A stretch of 64,000 nucleotides of DNA from Chrysaora quinquecirrha (GCA_014526335.1 JACTAT010000041.1:929535-993534), one strand, 5' to 3'. Shown: positions 22,513 through 33,877, counted from the stretch's first letter. Numbers and translations: made by a program. Notes: generated by a model from the letters alone, not told the origin.

Positions 22513-22584
22513 GGGCCTGTCCAAGAGTCGAACCCTGCACCTTTCTTATCCGACACGAGAATCATACCACTTGACCAACAGGCT
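22513..22584 (-). pseudogene. degenerate tRNA-Pro, array unit 6
   Basis: 160 bp from unit 5. Several stem mismatches (T arm, anticodon stem and acceptor); its flanks are diverged too. Confidence 0.7.
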
Positions 22585-22668
22585 TCTGATATCTAATTTT
22601 GTAATTATTTGTTTGATTTTTGCTTCATTCGGTCTATTATAAATAGAACTGTTACAAACAAATAAGAA

Positions 22669-22711
22669 CGTCCGGGAATCGAATGCGGCACTACGGCACC
22701 TCTCGTACCCC
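22669..22711 (-). pseudogene. tRNA-Pro fragment, array unit 7
   Basis: Only the T arm and variable-region portion remain, with a small internal insertion (CTACGGCAC). It marks the right edge of the array. Confidence 0.6.
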
Positions 22712-23469
22712 CAGAAGCTTTGGCCTTCCGGTCCTTATGCTACAGCGTCTGGCGTTAATGAGAATTCGAAGTCGGCAAATCGCGATAAAGAACTTTTAGA
22801 ATGCAGATATGAAGGTTATAGCAAAAGTGAAGGTAGGAAAGTGAATATCACTGCATAAATGTCTTTTTCTTCAATTGCACAATTATCATTATTTTTTATA
22901 AAATTTCATTTGTTAAAACTTGAAGTGGTTTTCAAAACTTTAGTTAAAAGAGCGATACTGAAATTCCAAAGTGAAGCTTCGGAATAGAACTGTCTTTTGT
23001 TGTATCACATAAATTTGTTGCTTGCTTCTTGCTACTATACAACTATAACCCTTGATTTTAATTTCAATATACTCGTGACAGTCTCCTGCAATATTTTCCG
23101 TTAACCCCGGAGCAGCACTCCCTTAATGATGTTACCGGCTGGTTAGGTTTATGCACTTTCGAAAGGATTTGAAAGTTATCGATTGAGTTTGGTCAATGTC
23201 TACTTTCTGAGGTATGTTAAGTACCAGGGACTTCCCATTTCTGCCATCGATCCTCATGTAGCTCGATCAGCAAGTGGTGCCTGGACAGGTAAATTGATAT
23301 ACGATGGCATTTTCATGCTCCGGCGCTGTTTTATCTTTGATGTTAAATCTTGCCCCAAGTTAATTCTTATGTAAATGACTTTTTTTTTATGGTTGCTTTT
23401 AATTCTATACATTGTGGTCTTAAAGTGGTTTAGCCATTTTCCCCCTTTTTTCCCAGGCAAGGTAGCATA

Positions 23470-24650
23470 CGCATAGTCTCTTTTTGAAAAGTTGCACTTT
23501 CAATTGATGCAACAGAGGTATAATTTTTTGCTTCTAGTATTTCCCTTTTCCCTTGGTCTTAAATCCAATAAGGATAACCGTTAATCTTTATCAACACATG
23601 TTTGAGGTGACAAAGCTCTTCTCGTAAAAGATTTTTATTTGAACTAACATTGTAGGCTCTTAAGAAAAGAGTTCTGAAAGTGTCTCGTTTCCATTTTGTT
23701 GGAACGAAAGACTTCCCGTGTAAATAGACATCATTGTTGGTTGGTTTACGATATACTGTCGTTTCTTAACTTCTATTATTGTCAATCAACAGGACGTCCT
23801 AGAAGGAGATTCTACGACTATTTTGTAATTCATGGGTAAACTTGATTTTGTCATGGAAGTTTACTAGAAACAAAGTCTATAAAATTTGGATTAATATATG
23901 ATGTCGTATCATCAACATACCTCTTCCAAGTGAGTGCGTGGTCTGAAAGCTGAGGCAATAGGGTTCTTTCTAATTCAACCATGAAAATTTCTAAGAGAGA
24001 GCCCATCGCTATACCATCATTTTGACTGTAAATTATTTAGTTGAACGTAAAGTGAACATTTTCTGTGCAAACCCGCAACATTTCTCTCATTTTACTTTTT
24101 GATCCATCAGTATTACTCTTTTTCATGTATCCTATATAATATAAGTTCGATCGTGCAATCTAATGGTACGTTTGTGAAAAGGGATGTCACCTCAAAAGAA
24201 ATCAATTTATAACCATCTGGTGTTTGTGCATGTTTAAATTGTGTGATGAGCTCAATTGATTTTAGGGCGATTGACTTAATGGAGACAGTAACTTTGCCAA
24301 AAATTTAGCCACATGGTAAGAGGCAGTACCGACATTGGAAATGACGGGTCTGGTTGGTAAATCATTTGCATTGTTGGTTTTCAATTTGTGTATCTTAGGT
24401 GTTTCAAAAAACTTAGCAGTAGCCAAACCATTGGGACACAAAATCTTAGATTTACCTCCTGGTAGTCCGGATTTTTATCTTTCTAAATGCCTCCAGTATG
24501 TTTCTTTCTATTGGTAGTAGCTGTTGGCTTTTTACTACACTGCGTGAATAGCGACCTTTAACTTGTTTCATCAAAATATGTTTTCATTACGTTTGAGATT
24601 GTTAATTACTTTCCTATATTCATATGGGACACTTAATTCCCCCTATGGGC
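23470..24650 (-). pseudogene. Penelope-like retroelement reverse transcriptase relic
   Basis: Minus-strand motifs in order are FFETPKIHKL and LPTRPVISNVG (about 24310-24420), ISFEVTSLFTNVPLD (about 24155-24200), NDGIAMGSLL (about 23985-24025), WKRYVDDTT (about 23905-23930, the catalytic YVDD), then TTVYRKPTNNDVYL and SFVPTKWKRDTFRTLFLRA (about 23640-23765). This order and text are characteristic of Penelope-like elements. Stops and shifts break it, and I did not find a GIY-YIG endonuclease. A second partial copy lies at 32585-32960. Confidence 0.85.
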
Positions 24651-24756
24651 CTGTTTATATGGACAAAATCATCCCACCTTCCAGCCCGTCAGCTGAGCAG
24701 TGAGACGAAATTTTCAAGAGTTTGCATGTAGAATTCGCCTATCTCTGAAATATGGA

Positions 24757-24812
24757 TTATGGAATGATGGAGTGGAATGATGGAATGATGGAATGGAATG
24801 ATGGAATGGTAT
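24757..24812. repeat. short tandem repeat (GGAATGAT)n
   Basis: Imperfect repeats of TGGAATGATGGAATGGAATG beside the inverted-repeat block. Confidence 0.8.
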
Positions 24813-24899
24813 CAAAATGCATAAATGCAAAAGAAAAGCAATTTCCAAACACATCGCGACAATATTTTTAATTTTGAAAGTATAATGAAACAAAAACAG

Positions 24900-25802
24900 A
24901 GCCATTCCATATTTTAGAAAAATATGGAATGGCGAATTTTCTCAAAAATTACTTGCTTCTCTTTGCTGAATCTCAGAATAAATAATCAAGGTTTGGAGTA
25001 GATTGAAGGAACAACGAGTTGTGAAAGTTGGTATTTTTTTGCTCAGCTAAAGTATATGCGAGTGAGAAAAACTTGCAAAATCAAGTCATCGAATTCGAAC
25101 ATTATTTATGTCAAACTTTCGATTTGTGCGTTTTACCATAGTTAACTTATGCACTGCATCAATAATTTTACGATTCCTTGTTTTGCAGATAACCTACCAT
25201 ATTTAGAAATGTGATATGAATGATTGCATATTTGCGTTGCCATTAGTCTGAATTTTTCAAGTGGATCCGTCAAATTATCAATCAGACCAGACCACAGTGG
25301 TTATGGCCGCCCAGTACAGCAGTGCTCAACTTGGAAATTAGCATCTTCCTTGAGAATCATGTTTCAAGCTTCCGTCCAGTATTTCTCGATTTTGAGATAA
25401 TTTCTACTCGGGTGTGTTTATAAGGCTTAAACAACCCTAGCGGGAAGGTTTCAGCAAAAAGAAGCGAGTAATTTTTGAGAAAATTCGCCATTCCATATTT
25501 TTCTAAAATATGGAATGGCCTCGTAACTCCTTCGATTGACTCCAAACCTTCATAAATTCTACTTAGATGTGTTTGTAAGGTATATACAACCCTAGGGGGA
25601 AGGTTTCAGCAAAGAGAAGCGAGAAATTTTTGAGAAAATTCGCCATTATTTTTCTAAAATATGGAAGGGCCTCGTAACTCCTTCAATTGACTCCAAACCT
25701 TCATACATTCTACTTAGATGTGTTTGTAAGGCTTATACAACCCTAGCGGGAAGGTTTCAGCAAAAAGAAGCGAGTAATTTTTGAGAAAATTCGCCATTCC
25801 AG
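24900..25802. repeat. inverted and tandem repeat block with a hairpin-forming core
   Basis: On the right, about 25400-25800, a unit recurs at 151-155 bp spacing (AAGGTTTCAGC at 25445, 25600 and 25751; each followed by GAAGCGAG and GAGAAAATTCGCCATT). The left arm, about 24900-24980, is the same text inverted. Both arms contain the palindrome CCATATTTTTCTAAAATATGG. No coding potential. It looks like a rearranged foldback element. Confidence 0.7.
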
Positions 25803-27246
25803 AAAGTTAGGCATGCTTTACTTTTGCAATTAGCTTACAACTGATTCCAATCAGTCGAAGTTGACCTGCCCGCTGTTGCAACTGCGATCAACTATTCCTG
25901 CACGCTCTGACTATCTGTTGATATGTCTGTTGACAGAAGTAAGCAGATACAACTAGTTGACGTTAGTTTTGTCTTGTCAAAGATCGATAAAAGCCTGGTT
26001 ATCAAACAGTTGAGATGATGTTAGGGACAATGAGCAAGACCATTAACATATACGAGATGGGGATCTGCATTATGAACCGAAAGTTCAGCATTAACGCAGA
26101 TGTGAAAGGAGTTGAATGCCCCAATTTGCTTCAGCTGCCAAACCCAAATCATGAAAAAGTGACGAAAGCAAGCAAATACCTAACCGGAATGACTATTGAA
26201 GATATAGACAAAGAGAAACTTTGTCAAATATCTATTCGCTTATCAAAACAACAACACACCAGAGTTGGAGAACTATAGAACAACCAGTTGGAGATAGAAC
26301 AAAATTTGCCAGAGCAATAATGTCCCAAGGAAAAAAGGATTGCGATTCAACACTCATTCTAGCAACAAATTCCCATGAGGATTACATGTATGCAACCTTG
26401 CTGCTTTAAAGTTGTGTGGGTAGAGGATAGACCATCGGAAAGTGATCATCGCAATGCGTATTACGAATTCAAGGAGTAAGAATACCCGGAATGTGTGAGG
26501 AAAATCAACGAAAGCATGTATGTGGATGCCATCAACAGTGAGCTGCACAAATTGCATTGCAACGAACCACTGCTAGATGGAGAATGAATATATGATTACT
26601 AGCCAACATAAGAAAAAGAGAGTTTGGGAACTAAATTCATCTATTTATCTATTTCCTTTCCTGTTCTCCATCTATATTATCTATCACTCTATTTCAACAC
26701 TTTATCTATTTCTTTTCCTGATATTAACGAGCAGCCAACAAAGCGAGTCGTTTTGAACACAAATGCAAAGATTTATTATCCAATAGAAATTTTAGAACCA
26801 GGTTGACTTACTGCAAAACCGATCTTTCGAGACATTTGTAAGAGAAAATTTTCGAGGAATGCTGTGCTACCCGACGATATCAAAAAACGATGGATTAATG
26901 GTTACAGAATTTACCACATGAAGCAACTGTTCTATGAACTAGTGAAACAAACTGTGCAGACAGCCATTGCAAAGGAACCAAATGAAATTGATCAGCTAAT
27001 AGAGAGAAAAACCTTTTGGCAATATTTGCGAATACTTGCTAGGATAGATTAGCGACCGCAAGAAGCGACAAAGACGAGTCGGCTTCTTAACGGCCAAGGA
27101 ACTTAAGTAACAGAAGTATTTCCTGATAAAGGAATCGCAACGTGATGCAGAGACTAACAAAGAGATCGAGAATAACAGAGAAGCTCAATCTGTAGAAAAA
27201 GCCATGCAATCTTCGAATGTGTCGGCGGCGTCCACGGAGGATATCC
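25801..27246 (+). pseudogene. BEL/Pao pol relic, copy 1 (internally deleted)
   Basis: Translated pieces in shifting frames match the cnidarian-style BEL/Pao order: VKGVECPNLLQLPNPNHEKV and TGMTIEDID (protease-proximal DUF1758 region), EQPVGDRTKFARAIMSQGK, EDRPSKSDHRNAYYEFKEQE, then PTKRVVLNTNAKIYYP (the PTKRxxLxxxAKIYDPLG motif after RT), LPDDIKKRW, and FWQYLRILARI with SRLLTAKEL (pre-integrase region). The RT core between EFKEQ and PTKR is missing. Stops and frameshifts are present throughout. Confidence 0.82.
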
Positions 27247-27590
27247 GAGTCTCACGCTATTTCATGGGGTCCATCGTGTTGTCTTCCGACAAGTTATATT
27301 ACTTGTAAATAACAGGCTTTTTTACCTGAGGGACCCTGGGTAAGAGGAAATGATGCTGTTAAAAGCTTCAATATTTTATCATTTGAACTCACAGAGCGAA
27401 CGGATCTGTGTCAATAAATTGAGAGTTGAACCATGAGGCTCATGTCGAAATTTTTGTCAGAACTAGTTTCCAGTGCAGTCAGCTTTTCTAATCGGCGATT
27501 TTTCGGAACAAATTTATTGCAACTGACCTGTCAACTTAAACGCTCTGACAACTAGTTTCTTTTTGGCGGGAACTAGTCGGTTCACAGCTC
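27247..27590 (+). repeat. BEL/Pao-associated terminal-repeat-like segment, copy 1
   Basis: The text from GAGTCTCACGCTATTTCATGG through GACAAGTTATATTACTTG, CTTTTTTACCT, GGACCCTGGGTAAG, GGCTCATGTCGAAAT to GGTTCACAG.TCCAGAAA is repeated at 41248-41822 (there with a SINE) and partly at about 32175-32345. It follows one pol relic and precedes the next, as an LTR would. Its exact ends are not clear. Confidence 0.6.
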
Positions 27591-29060
27591 CAGAAAGTTA
27601 GGCATGCTTTACTTTTGCAATTAGCTTACAACTGATTCCAATCAGTCGAAGTCGATCTGCCCGCTGTTGCGACCGCGACCAACTATTACTGCACGTTCTG
27701 ACAAGCCGTTGAAGGTAAGCAGTTACAACTATTTCACGTTAGTTTTATCTTGTCAAAGATCCATAAAAACCTGATTATCAAACAGTTGAGATGATGTTAG
27801 GGACAATGAGCAAGACCATTAATGTATACGAGATGGGATCTGTACTATGAACCGAAAATTCAGCATTAACGCAGATGTGAAAATAGCTCAATGCCCCAAT
27901 TTGCTTCAGCTGCCAAAACCAAATTATGAAAAAGTGACAGAAGCAAACAAATACCTAACCGGAATGACTATTGAAGATATAGACAAAAAGAAGCATTTTC
28001 TTTTCATCTGATCTTTGGAGCAAATATCTATTCGCTTATCAAAACAACAACACATCAGAGTTGGAGAACTATAAGACAACCAGTTGAAGAGAGAACAAAA
28101 TTTGGCTGAGCAATAATGTCCCAAAGGAAAAGGGAATGCGATTCAACACTCATTCTAGCAACAAATTCCCATGAGGATTACATGTATGCAACCTTGCTGC
28201 TTTAAAGTTGTGTGGGTAGAGGATAGACCATCGAAAAGTGATCATCGCAATGCGTATTACGAATTCAAGGAGCAAGAATACCCAGAATGTGTGAGGAAAA
28301 TCAACGAAAGCATGTATGTGGATGCCATCAACAGTGAGCTGCACAAATTGCATTGTAACGAACCACTGCTAGATGGAGAATGAATATAAGATTACTAGTA
28401 AACATAAGCAAAAGAGAGTTTTGGAACTAAATTCATCTATTTATCTATTTCCTTTCCTGTTCCCCATCTATATTATCTATCTATATATTTCGACACTTTA
28501 TCTATTTCTTTTCCTGATATTAACGAGCAGCCAACAAAGCGAGTCGTTTTGAACACAATTGCAAGATTTATTATCCAATAAGAATTTTAGAACCAGCTTA
28601 ACTTACTGTAAAACAAATCTTTTGAGACATTTTTAAGAGAAAATTTTCGAGGAATGCTGTGCTTCCCGATGATATCATAAAACGATGGATTAATGGTTGC
28701 AGAATTTACCACATGAATTAACTGTTCCAAGAACTAGTGAAACAAACTGTGCAGACAGCCATTGCAAAGGAACCAAATGAAATTGATCAGCTTATAGAGT
28801 GAGAAACGTTTTGGCAATGTTGGCGAATACTTGCTTGGATGGATTAGCACAAGAAGCGACAAAGACGCACCGGCTCCTTAACGACCAAGGAACTCACGCA
28901 ACAGAAGAATTTCCTGATAACGGAAGCGCAGCATGATGCAGAGACTAACAAAGAGATCGAGAACAACAGAGAGAAGCTCAATCTGTAGAAGAAAGTCATG
29001 CAATCTACGAATGTACTGTATTGGACGCGTAAAGGGAGTTTATCCCATCTACCTACCATA
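27591..29060 (+). pseudogene. BEL/Pao pol relic, copy 2 (same internal deletion)
   Basis: Direct repeat of 25801-27246. It starts at the same CAGAAAGTTAGGCATGC, shows the same deletion of the RT core and the same CTATTTATCTATTTCC run in the middle. Single-base differences and small indels scatter along it. Sharing the deletion means that the internally deleted form was copied, by duplication or by mobilisation of a deleted derivative. Confidence 0.82.
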
Positions 29061-29498
29061 TGAACACATCATTTCAGAAAAAATTGTAGAATGGGCAGAT
29101 TAGACTTTCTGTGAAATTTCTATGCTTATGAGGTCATATAATTTGATTGAATGCATTAGAGACATTAGAATTTTAGCTTTTTAAAGTACGAGAAGATGAA
29201 TCTGATCAAGGTGCTATAGCCCTTGAATGAATCCTGGCGATCACTCTTTCATTAGCAAATTGACACGCGATAACATTATATCAGAGATTTTGGATCTTGC
29301 ATATAACTTGAACACACAGAACCTGCTATGCACAGTCACACAGTCTGCTATTTGCATCAGAATACGTTTAACACCATAAATTTTACTAAGATATGTTGAG
29401 AGGAGAGGCAGAAAGAATCTTGTAAAGGAATCTTGTATAAAAATTCATGTATAAAATAGACATAATGTTAACAGCCATTGTACAGTGATTCCAGTGAT
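29061..29498. other. intergenic, nothing recognised
   Basis: AT-rich sequence between the BEL/Pao relic and the 3' end of the transporter gene. No motif or repeat noted. Confidence 0.5.
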
Positions 29499-29499
29499 T

Positions 29500-29505
29500 T
29501 TTATT
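29500..29505 (-). promoter_or_regulatory. polyadenylation signal of the transporter gene
   Basis: AATAAA on the minus strand, about 18 bases after the stop codon, implying a very short 3' UTR. Confidence 0.5.
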
Positions 29506-29522
29506 ATTCAATAAATCAATAG

Positions 29523-30962
29523 TCAATTATCTTGCACTGCGTCTAAAAGTGCCAATTTCTCCTGTTTTTTCATATGGTCTTGTTGCAGACATTCCATTGA
29601 CTTCCTATGTTTCACATGTTTGGGATAGAATGAAACCATTGCGAAAAAGATTCCAATAAGACAAAACACCGCAAGAAAAATCATACATGCACCTGTGAAA
29701 AATGTTGCTGTAACTTGAAAAACCTTATTAGCAACAAATGTCATGAGCAATGTTCCAATTAGGCTGAGAAAGGAAACAAATGAAAGGGCAGTGCCATGTT
29801 CTTCAGGCAAAACAAGTTTGGTCAGGGCTGATCTCAGTCCTGACATGGCAAGAGGTGAACCAATACTCAGTGGTGTTACTGCAAAAAGCATCTGCAAATT
29901 CAGCGATAGACCAAATGCAACAAAGATTGAAAACATGCTAATTTGACCAACCAGAATCAGAAAAAAGTCACTAAGCTTGATAAGTTTTTTGGAAATAAAA
30001 GTCAATAACAACACGCCAAAACCTCGTGCAAATTCAAGATTCAATAAGAGAGTTCCAATCTGAGTAGGAGATAGGCCAAGCGGTCTATGTTTCAGAAACA
30101 AAACAATCATAACATATTCCCCATAAACAGCTGAATTTGTAAAGAATGCAGCTAAAAGTATCAGCCAAACTTGCTTTTCTTTCCAAGAAAGAATATACTT
30201 GTTTGAAAACTTACAAAATCTCTTGAAAGCCAATTTCGAATTTTCAGACATACTTCCAAAGTGTGAGCTTGAGTTCATGGATGATGAATCAAATCTTTTG
30301 TGCTCTGGTGCTCTATTGTCTGGAAGTATGAATGCTGTAAAAATGAAATTTGCCGCACTTGCTGCAGTGCTGAAAGAAAATGCTGTTAGAAAACCATATC
30401 TTTTTAACAATATCCCCGTGCAACAGCTGCTAATTCCTTGTGACAAGTATCCTATTGCGTTCAAAATTGTCATTCTCGCTGTTCGGTTCTCATCTGCTGC
30501 AGTAACATTTGCCAAATATGAATACTGTAACATAGTAGCACCTTGTATATCTGCGAATACACTTGTCAAACTTGTACCAATTATCACTAACCATAAACTT
30601 GATGACATATAATATGCTGAAAATATATACACAACACTTTGTATTGTCGTGGCAACAGGCACTATCAATAACAATTTCTTTCTGCTCACTATATCCGATA
30701 ATGATCCAAAAAATAGAATGTTAATTGCGGAGGGAATATAAACAGCAGAGAAATTAATTATATTCCAAGATGCTACTTTGTCATAAACAATGTTTTCTTG
30801 ATTTTTGTAATTTCCATTTGAAAGCTTGTCACAAACTGTGTCGTTGTACAACTGATGGCAAACTTTTGACACAATTAGCTGTGGAGTGATTGTTAAGGTA
30901 ACTGTAAATGTGATCGTGTAGAAAAATATATGTGGCTCTGTTGCTATAATCATCATCTTCAA
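29523..30962 (-). CDS. SLC46-like major facilitator transporter, intronless
   Basis: One open frame of 479 codons with about 12 hydrophobic segments: HIFFYTITFTVTLTITPQL (1), the motif-A loop GSLSDIVSRKK after segment 2, and a polar central loop (roughly residues 212-262) dividing two sets of six. The N-terminal pattern EPHIFFY...VCHQ..YNDTVC and the extracellular Cys/N-glycosylation loop before segment 2 resemble the SLC46 family (proton-coupled folate transporter and relatives), which move folates and other small solutes across membranes. The substrate cannot be read from sequence. The start has Met at positions 1, 3 and 4. It has no introns while other genes here have many: it may be a retrocopy or belong to a naturally single-exon subfamily. 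Confidence 0.85.
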   Translation of the reverse strand: MKMMIIATEPHIFFYTITFTVTLTITPQLIVSKVCHQLYNDTVCDKLSNGNYKNQENIVYDKVASWNIINFSAVYIPSAINILFFGSLSDIVSRKKLLLIVPVATTIQSVVYIFSAYYMSSSLWLVIIGTSLTSVFADIQGATMLQYSYLANVTAADENRTARMTILNAIGYLSQGISSCCTGILLKRYGFLTAFSFSTAASAANFIFTAFILPDNRAPEHKRFDSSSMNSSSHFGSMSENSKLAFKRFCKFSNKYILSWKEKQVWLILLAAFFTNSAVYGEYVMIVLFLKHRPLGLSPTQIGTLLLNLEFARGFGVLLLTFISKKLIKLSDFFLILVGQISMFSIFVAFGLSLNLQMLFAVTPLSIGSPLAMSGLRSALTKLVLPEEHGTALSFVSFLSLIGTLLMTFVANKVFQVTATFFTGACMIFLAVFCLIGIFFAMVSFYPKHVKHRKSMECLQQDHMKKQEKLALLDAVQDN

Positions 30963-32160
30963 ACTTTTTAAACAAACGTGAACTAACTAGAGAAATCTCA
31001 ATGTATTTGTAGCACACGAACAAGTGCGGCTAGAAGTTGATCTGTTTCACAATTGTCACTTTTAATTTTTCCACGTAGTTATGGTTTGGCTAAGCTCCTT
31101 TCTTGCGCATATTCATAAGAATTGCTTTTTGTTCGTTTGACCGCAAAAAATTTCTGATTCCATACAAACCCAAGAAGCAAAGCGAATTAAAATTTCATTA
31201 AATTTTGAAGATCTGTTTATAATATATTTCAATTTCGATGTTATATCTGACATATCTTTAATAATGCAAATGAAAGCATTGTAGCAACAGAACATTAAAA
31301 CCGTTCAAACCGTCTGACCCTTGTCTGATCTTTATGGATAGATCCATTTAACAGAAATCTTTTTTATATTGGTTTATCAAAAAATTATCAAGCACGACTA
31401 ACCAACCCGGATTTTTTATTCAGCATTACTTGGGGGGGGGGGGTAAAGAATCATTGTACATCTTGAACTATGAGCTGGACAAGCGAAAAATGTTGTGATA
31501 AATTGAATTGGTGTGAAGACGAGAAGACGCTAGTGAAATAAAATTATCAGAGTAGTTCGCGCCTCAAGATTCTAAGTCAAGCGACGATAACGAATAAACA
31601 CGATAGTAATGAAGCAAAGCTGACCTTCAGCTGAAGAAATGTTGAAGATAAAGCCTTTCGTATTTATCGTTAGGAAAGACTTCAAGATACATTTTAAGTT
31701 AAATATGCGATGTCCAAATTTTATCAACGAGAACCAAACTCATGAAATTGAAAAAATCTATCTGACAATGGTATTCCGTACTATTGGTACCACCAGTTTT
31801 GTCTTACTGAGAAACTATGGTTATTAAAGAAGCGGTTTACAGAGCATGCCCAGTCAAGAAAAATATTGCGAACCCATTGGCAACAGTAGCATGCCGTCCT
31901 GTAACCTCAGAACGAAACACATTTCTGGGAAGGACAACTGCAAGGAGGAAGCAAAAGTTAAGAGACTGGGTAAGAGAGTAAGAAATCATGTGACCAGGCA
32001 AACTGTGTTTCCAGCTGTCCGGCGTAATGACAAACAGGTTCCCTGTGTAATATGAATGGTTATACTGTATTGTATTAATTATGTTAATATGTTTTCTGTG
32101 TTGTATTGTGCTCTAAATAATACTTTGCTTATTAGTCAGTGTTTATTCTCTCGACGAGTT
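30963..32160. other. intergenic, nothing coding recognised
   Basis: It holds the upstream flank of the transporter gene and a poly-G tract at about 31431-31442. The ORFs are short with no motifs. Confidence 0.5.
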
Positions 32161-32174
32161 GCACGATAGCTCTT

Positions 32175-32345
32175 CATGCTGTCTTCTAACAAGTTATACT
32201 ACTCGTAAATAGCAGGCTTTTTTACTTGGGGGACCCTGGGTAAGCAGATGGGATGTTGTCAAAAGGGAACAAATGTTTTTTCATTCAGACTCACAGAGCT
32301 AACGGATCGGTGTTAATACTGAACCAGGCTCATGTCGAAATGGCA
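32175..32345 (+). repeat. partial copy of the BEL/Pao-associated terminal segment
   Basis: Matches 27270-27450: ACAAGTTATACTACTCGTAAATAGCAGG, CTTTTTTAC, GGACCCTGGGTAAG, CACAGAGCTAACGGATC and GGCTCATGTCGAAAT are in order with point changes. Confidence 0.6.
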
Positions 32346-32584
32346 TTCAGAAATTCTGTCGAGAGACTGCTATTATTATTCAAATTAGTTTGTGACTCGC
32401 ATCTATTTCCGGTCAGTGCTAAGCCATGCGACAATCGTATGATTTTAGGCCTAGTCTTGAAATAACGTGTATCGCCTTCTGTTGTTATGTTAAAAATTGT
32501 GTGTTCGTTCTCATTGATATCTTGTCTTGTTTTATCTAAAGCCCTGTGCGCGGACACGCTGCAAATATCATAATCTTAAAATTT

Positions 32585-32960
32585 GTGTATCTTACCTGTT
32601 CCATAAAACTTAGCAGTAGCCGAACCCGTGGGACACAAATTCTTATATGTACTTTCTGGTAGTTTGGATTTTTATCTTTCTTAATGCCTCCAGTATTTTT
32701 CTTGATATAGGTAGTAGCTGTTGGCTATTTACTACATTGTGTGAATTGATCGCTATGTAGAATGTTCAGGCACTTTTCTAAATACTTACATTATCTAACA
32801 CTACAGTACCTCGACCTTTAATTTGTTTCATCAAGATATGATTTAATTACGTTTGAGATCGTTAATTACTTTTCCTAATTCATGTGGGACACTTATCTGC
32901 CCCTATTTCTCGCATTTGACTCTTTAAATTGTGTCTTTATCCTGGATAGGTCTTCAACAG
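32585..32960 (-). pseudogene. Penelope-like element fragment, second copy
   Basis: Closely similar to 24395-24640 (AAACTTAGCAGTAGCC, GGTAGTAGCTGTTGGCT, TTGTTTCATCAA.ATATG), so it is the N-terminal side of the same Penelope-like family. A 60-base insertion separates the halves. No RT core is present. Confidence 0.7.
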
Positions 32961-33032
32961 GTCTTCATCCTGTCTAAGAAGCAAATTTTTATTTGAGAAA
33001 ATGTTAAACCACCTAATTCGGAATTGAGAGAC

Positions 33033-33831
33033 TGGCGTGGCCTAACAAGTTGCGTGAGTAATGATCGAACTGTTGAGTGATGAGTAATAGACTTAGAAAA
33101 ACGAGAATACGAGAATAACGACTTGATACGACTTTATAGCGACTTCTTCTTCATAAAATATCAAAATTCAAACTTACGACCTCAACAGTTGACTTCAGCG
33201 GTAGAACGGCAGCGGCGGCTTGAGACGGCGACACAAGGAAACAACGTGAATGCTTTACTTGGATACAAATACTTTTAAAATCCAACAACAACAGAACAAA
33301 ACATCAGCAATATATAATTCGTCTAATACTTCAGCGTCTTTCACAATAATTCATCTAATACTTCAGCGTCTTTCCGTTTAACTAGATTTCTAATACTCGT
33401 TAAGATAGTCTAAAGCACGGTCTCAAAAACTCCTAAAGCAAAAATCCCCTATAGCAAGGTTACGATACATTTTATACGAACAAAACGGGCAAAGGTTACG
33501 AAAGATCTAAAACTACTATAAAAGGTAACATCATGTTGGAGTACAAGCACATGATTCTCTAAATAAGGCTAAATAGTCGATTATAATTAAAATTTACCAA
33601 TACGATCGTTCTTCGTATCATGTTTCAGTTCTTCTGATGCAACACTGCTTCTCAATCTGATGCAAGCTCATGTGCGGCATGCAGCATTCTTTTGTCCATT
33701 TCACGTGCAGAGCATTCGAAATACCATGGTCACAGAACAGCCATACAATCAGCATTCAAATCAGTCAGTAGTATATTATATTTCAAATACAATAGACAGT
33801 TCAAATGACCCAATACTTTGCATGTACAACA
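33033..33831 (-). repeat. gypsy 3' LTR
   Basis: It begins TGTTGTACATG and ends GGCCACGCCA on the minus strand (TG...CA). It matches the other LTR apart from an 11-base length difference and a few changes near the GCC end. Confidence 0.92.
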
Positions 33832-33850
33832 TCACTCCCTCCTTTAATTC
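33832..33850 (-). promoter_or_regulatory. gypsy polypurine tract
   Basis: On the minus strand, AATTAAAGGAGGGAGTGA directly precedes the TG of the 3' LTR. This is the usual plus-strand primer position. Confidence 0.75.
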
Positions 33851-33877
33851 AAGCCTCCTGGCTTGAACAGATGAACA

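Larger units (their letters stand above)
21640..22711 (-). repeat. 159-bp tandem array, each unit carrying tRNA-Pro(CGG)
   Basis: tRNA starts lie at 21876, 22035, 22194, 22353 and 22513, and the truncated left unit is in the same register. Spacers are homologous between units (CTGTAGTCATTTCATTTGATT, TGTAGCAACGGAATTGTTGC). So the whole unit was duplicated, not the tRNA alone. Central units are intact and edge units decayed. Confidence 0.88.

Noticed and set aside
23183..23374. Possible exon ending CCTGGACAG before GTAAAT near 23288
   Set aside because: A plausible donor, but no partner exon and no known motif; next to the Penelope-like relic.
25801..29060. CRISPR-like or satellite interpretation of the repeated blocks
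   Set aside because: The repeats are about 1.4 kb and code for BEL/Pao pol fragments; there is no short repeat-spacer pattern anywhere in the window.
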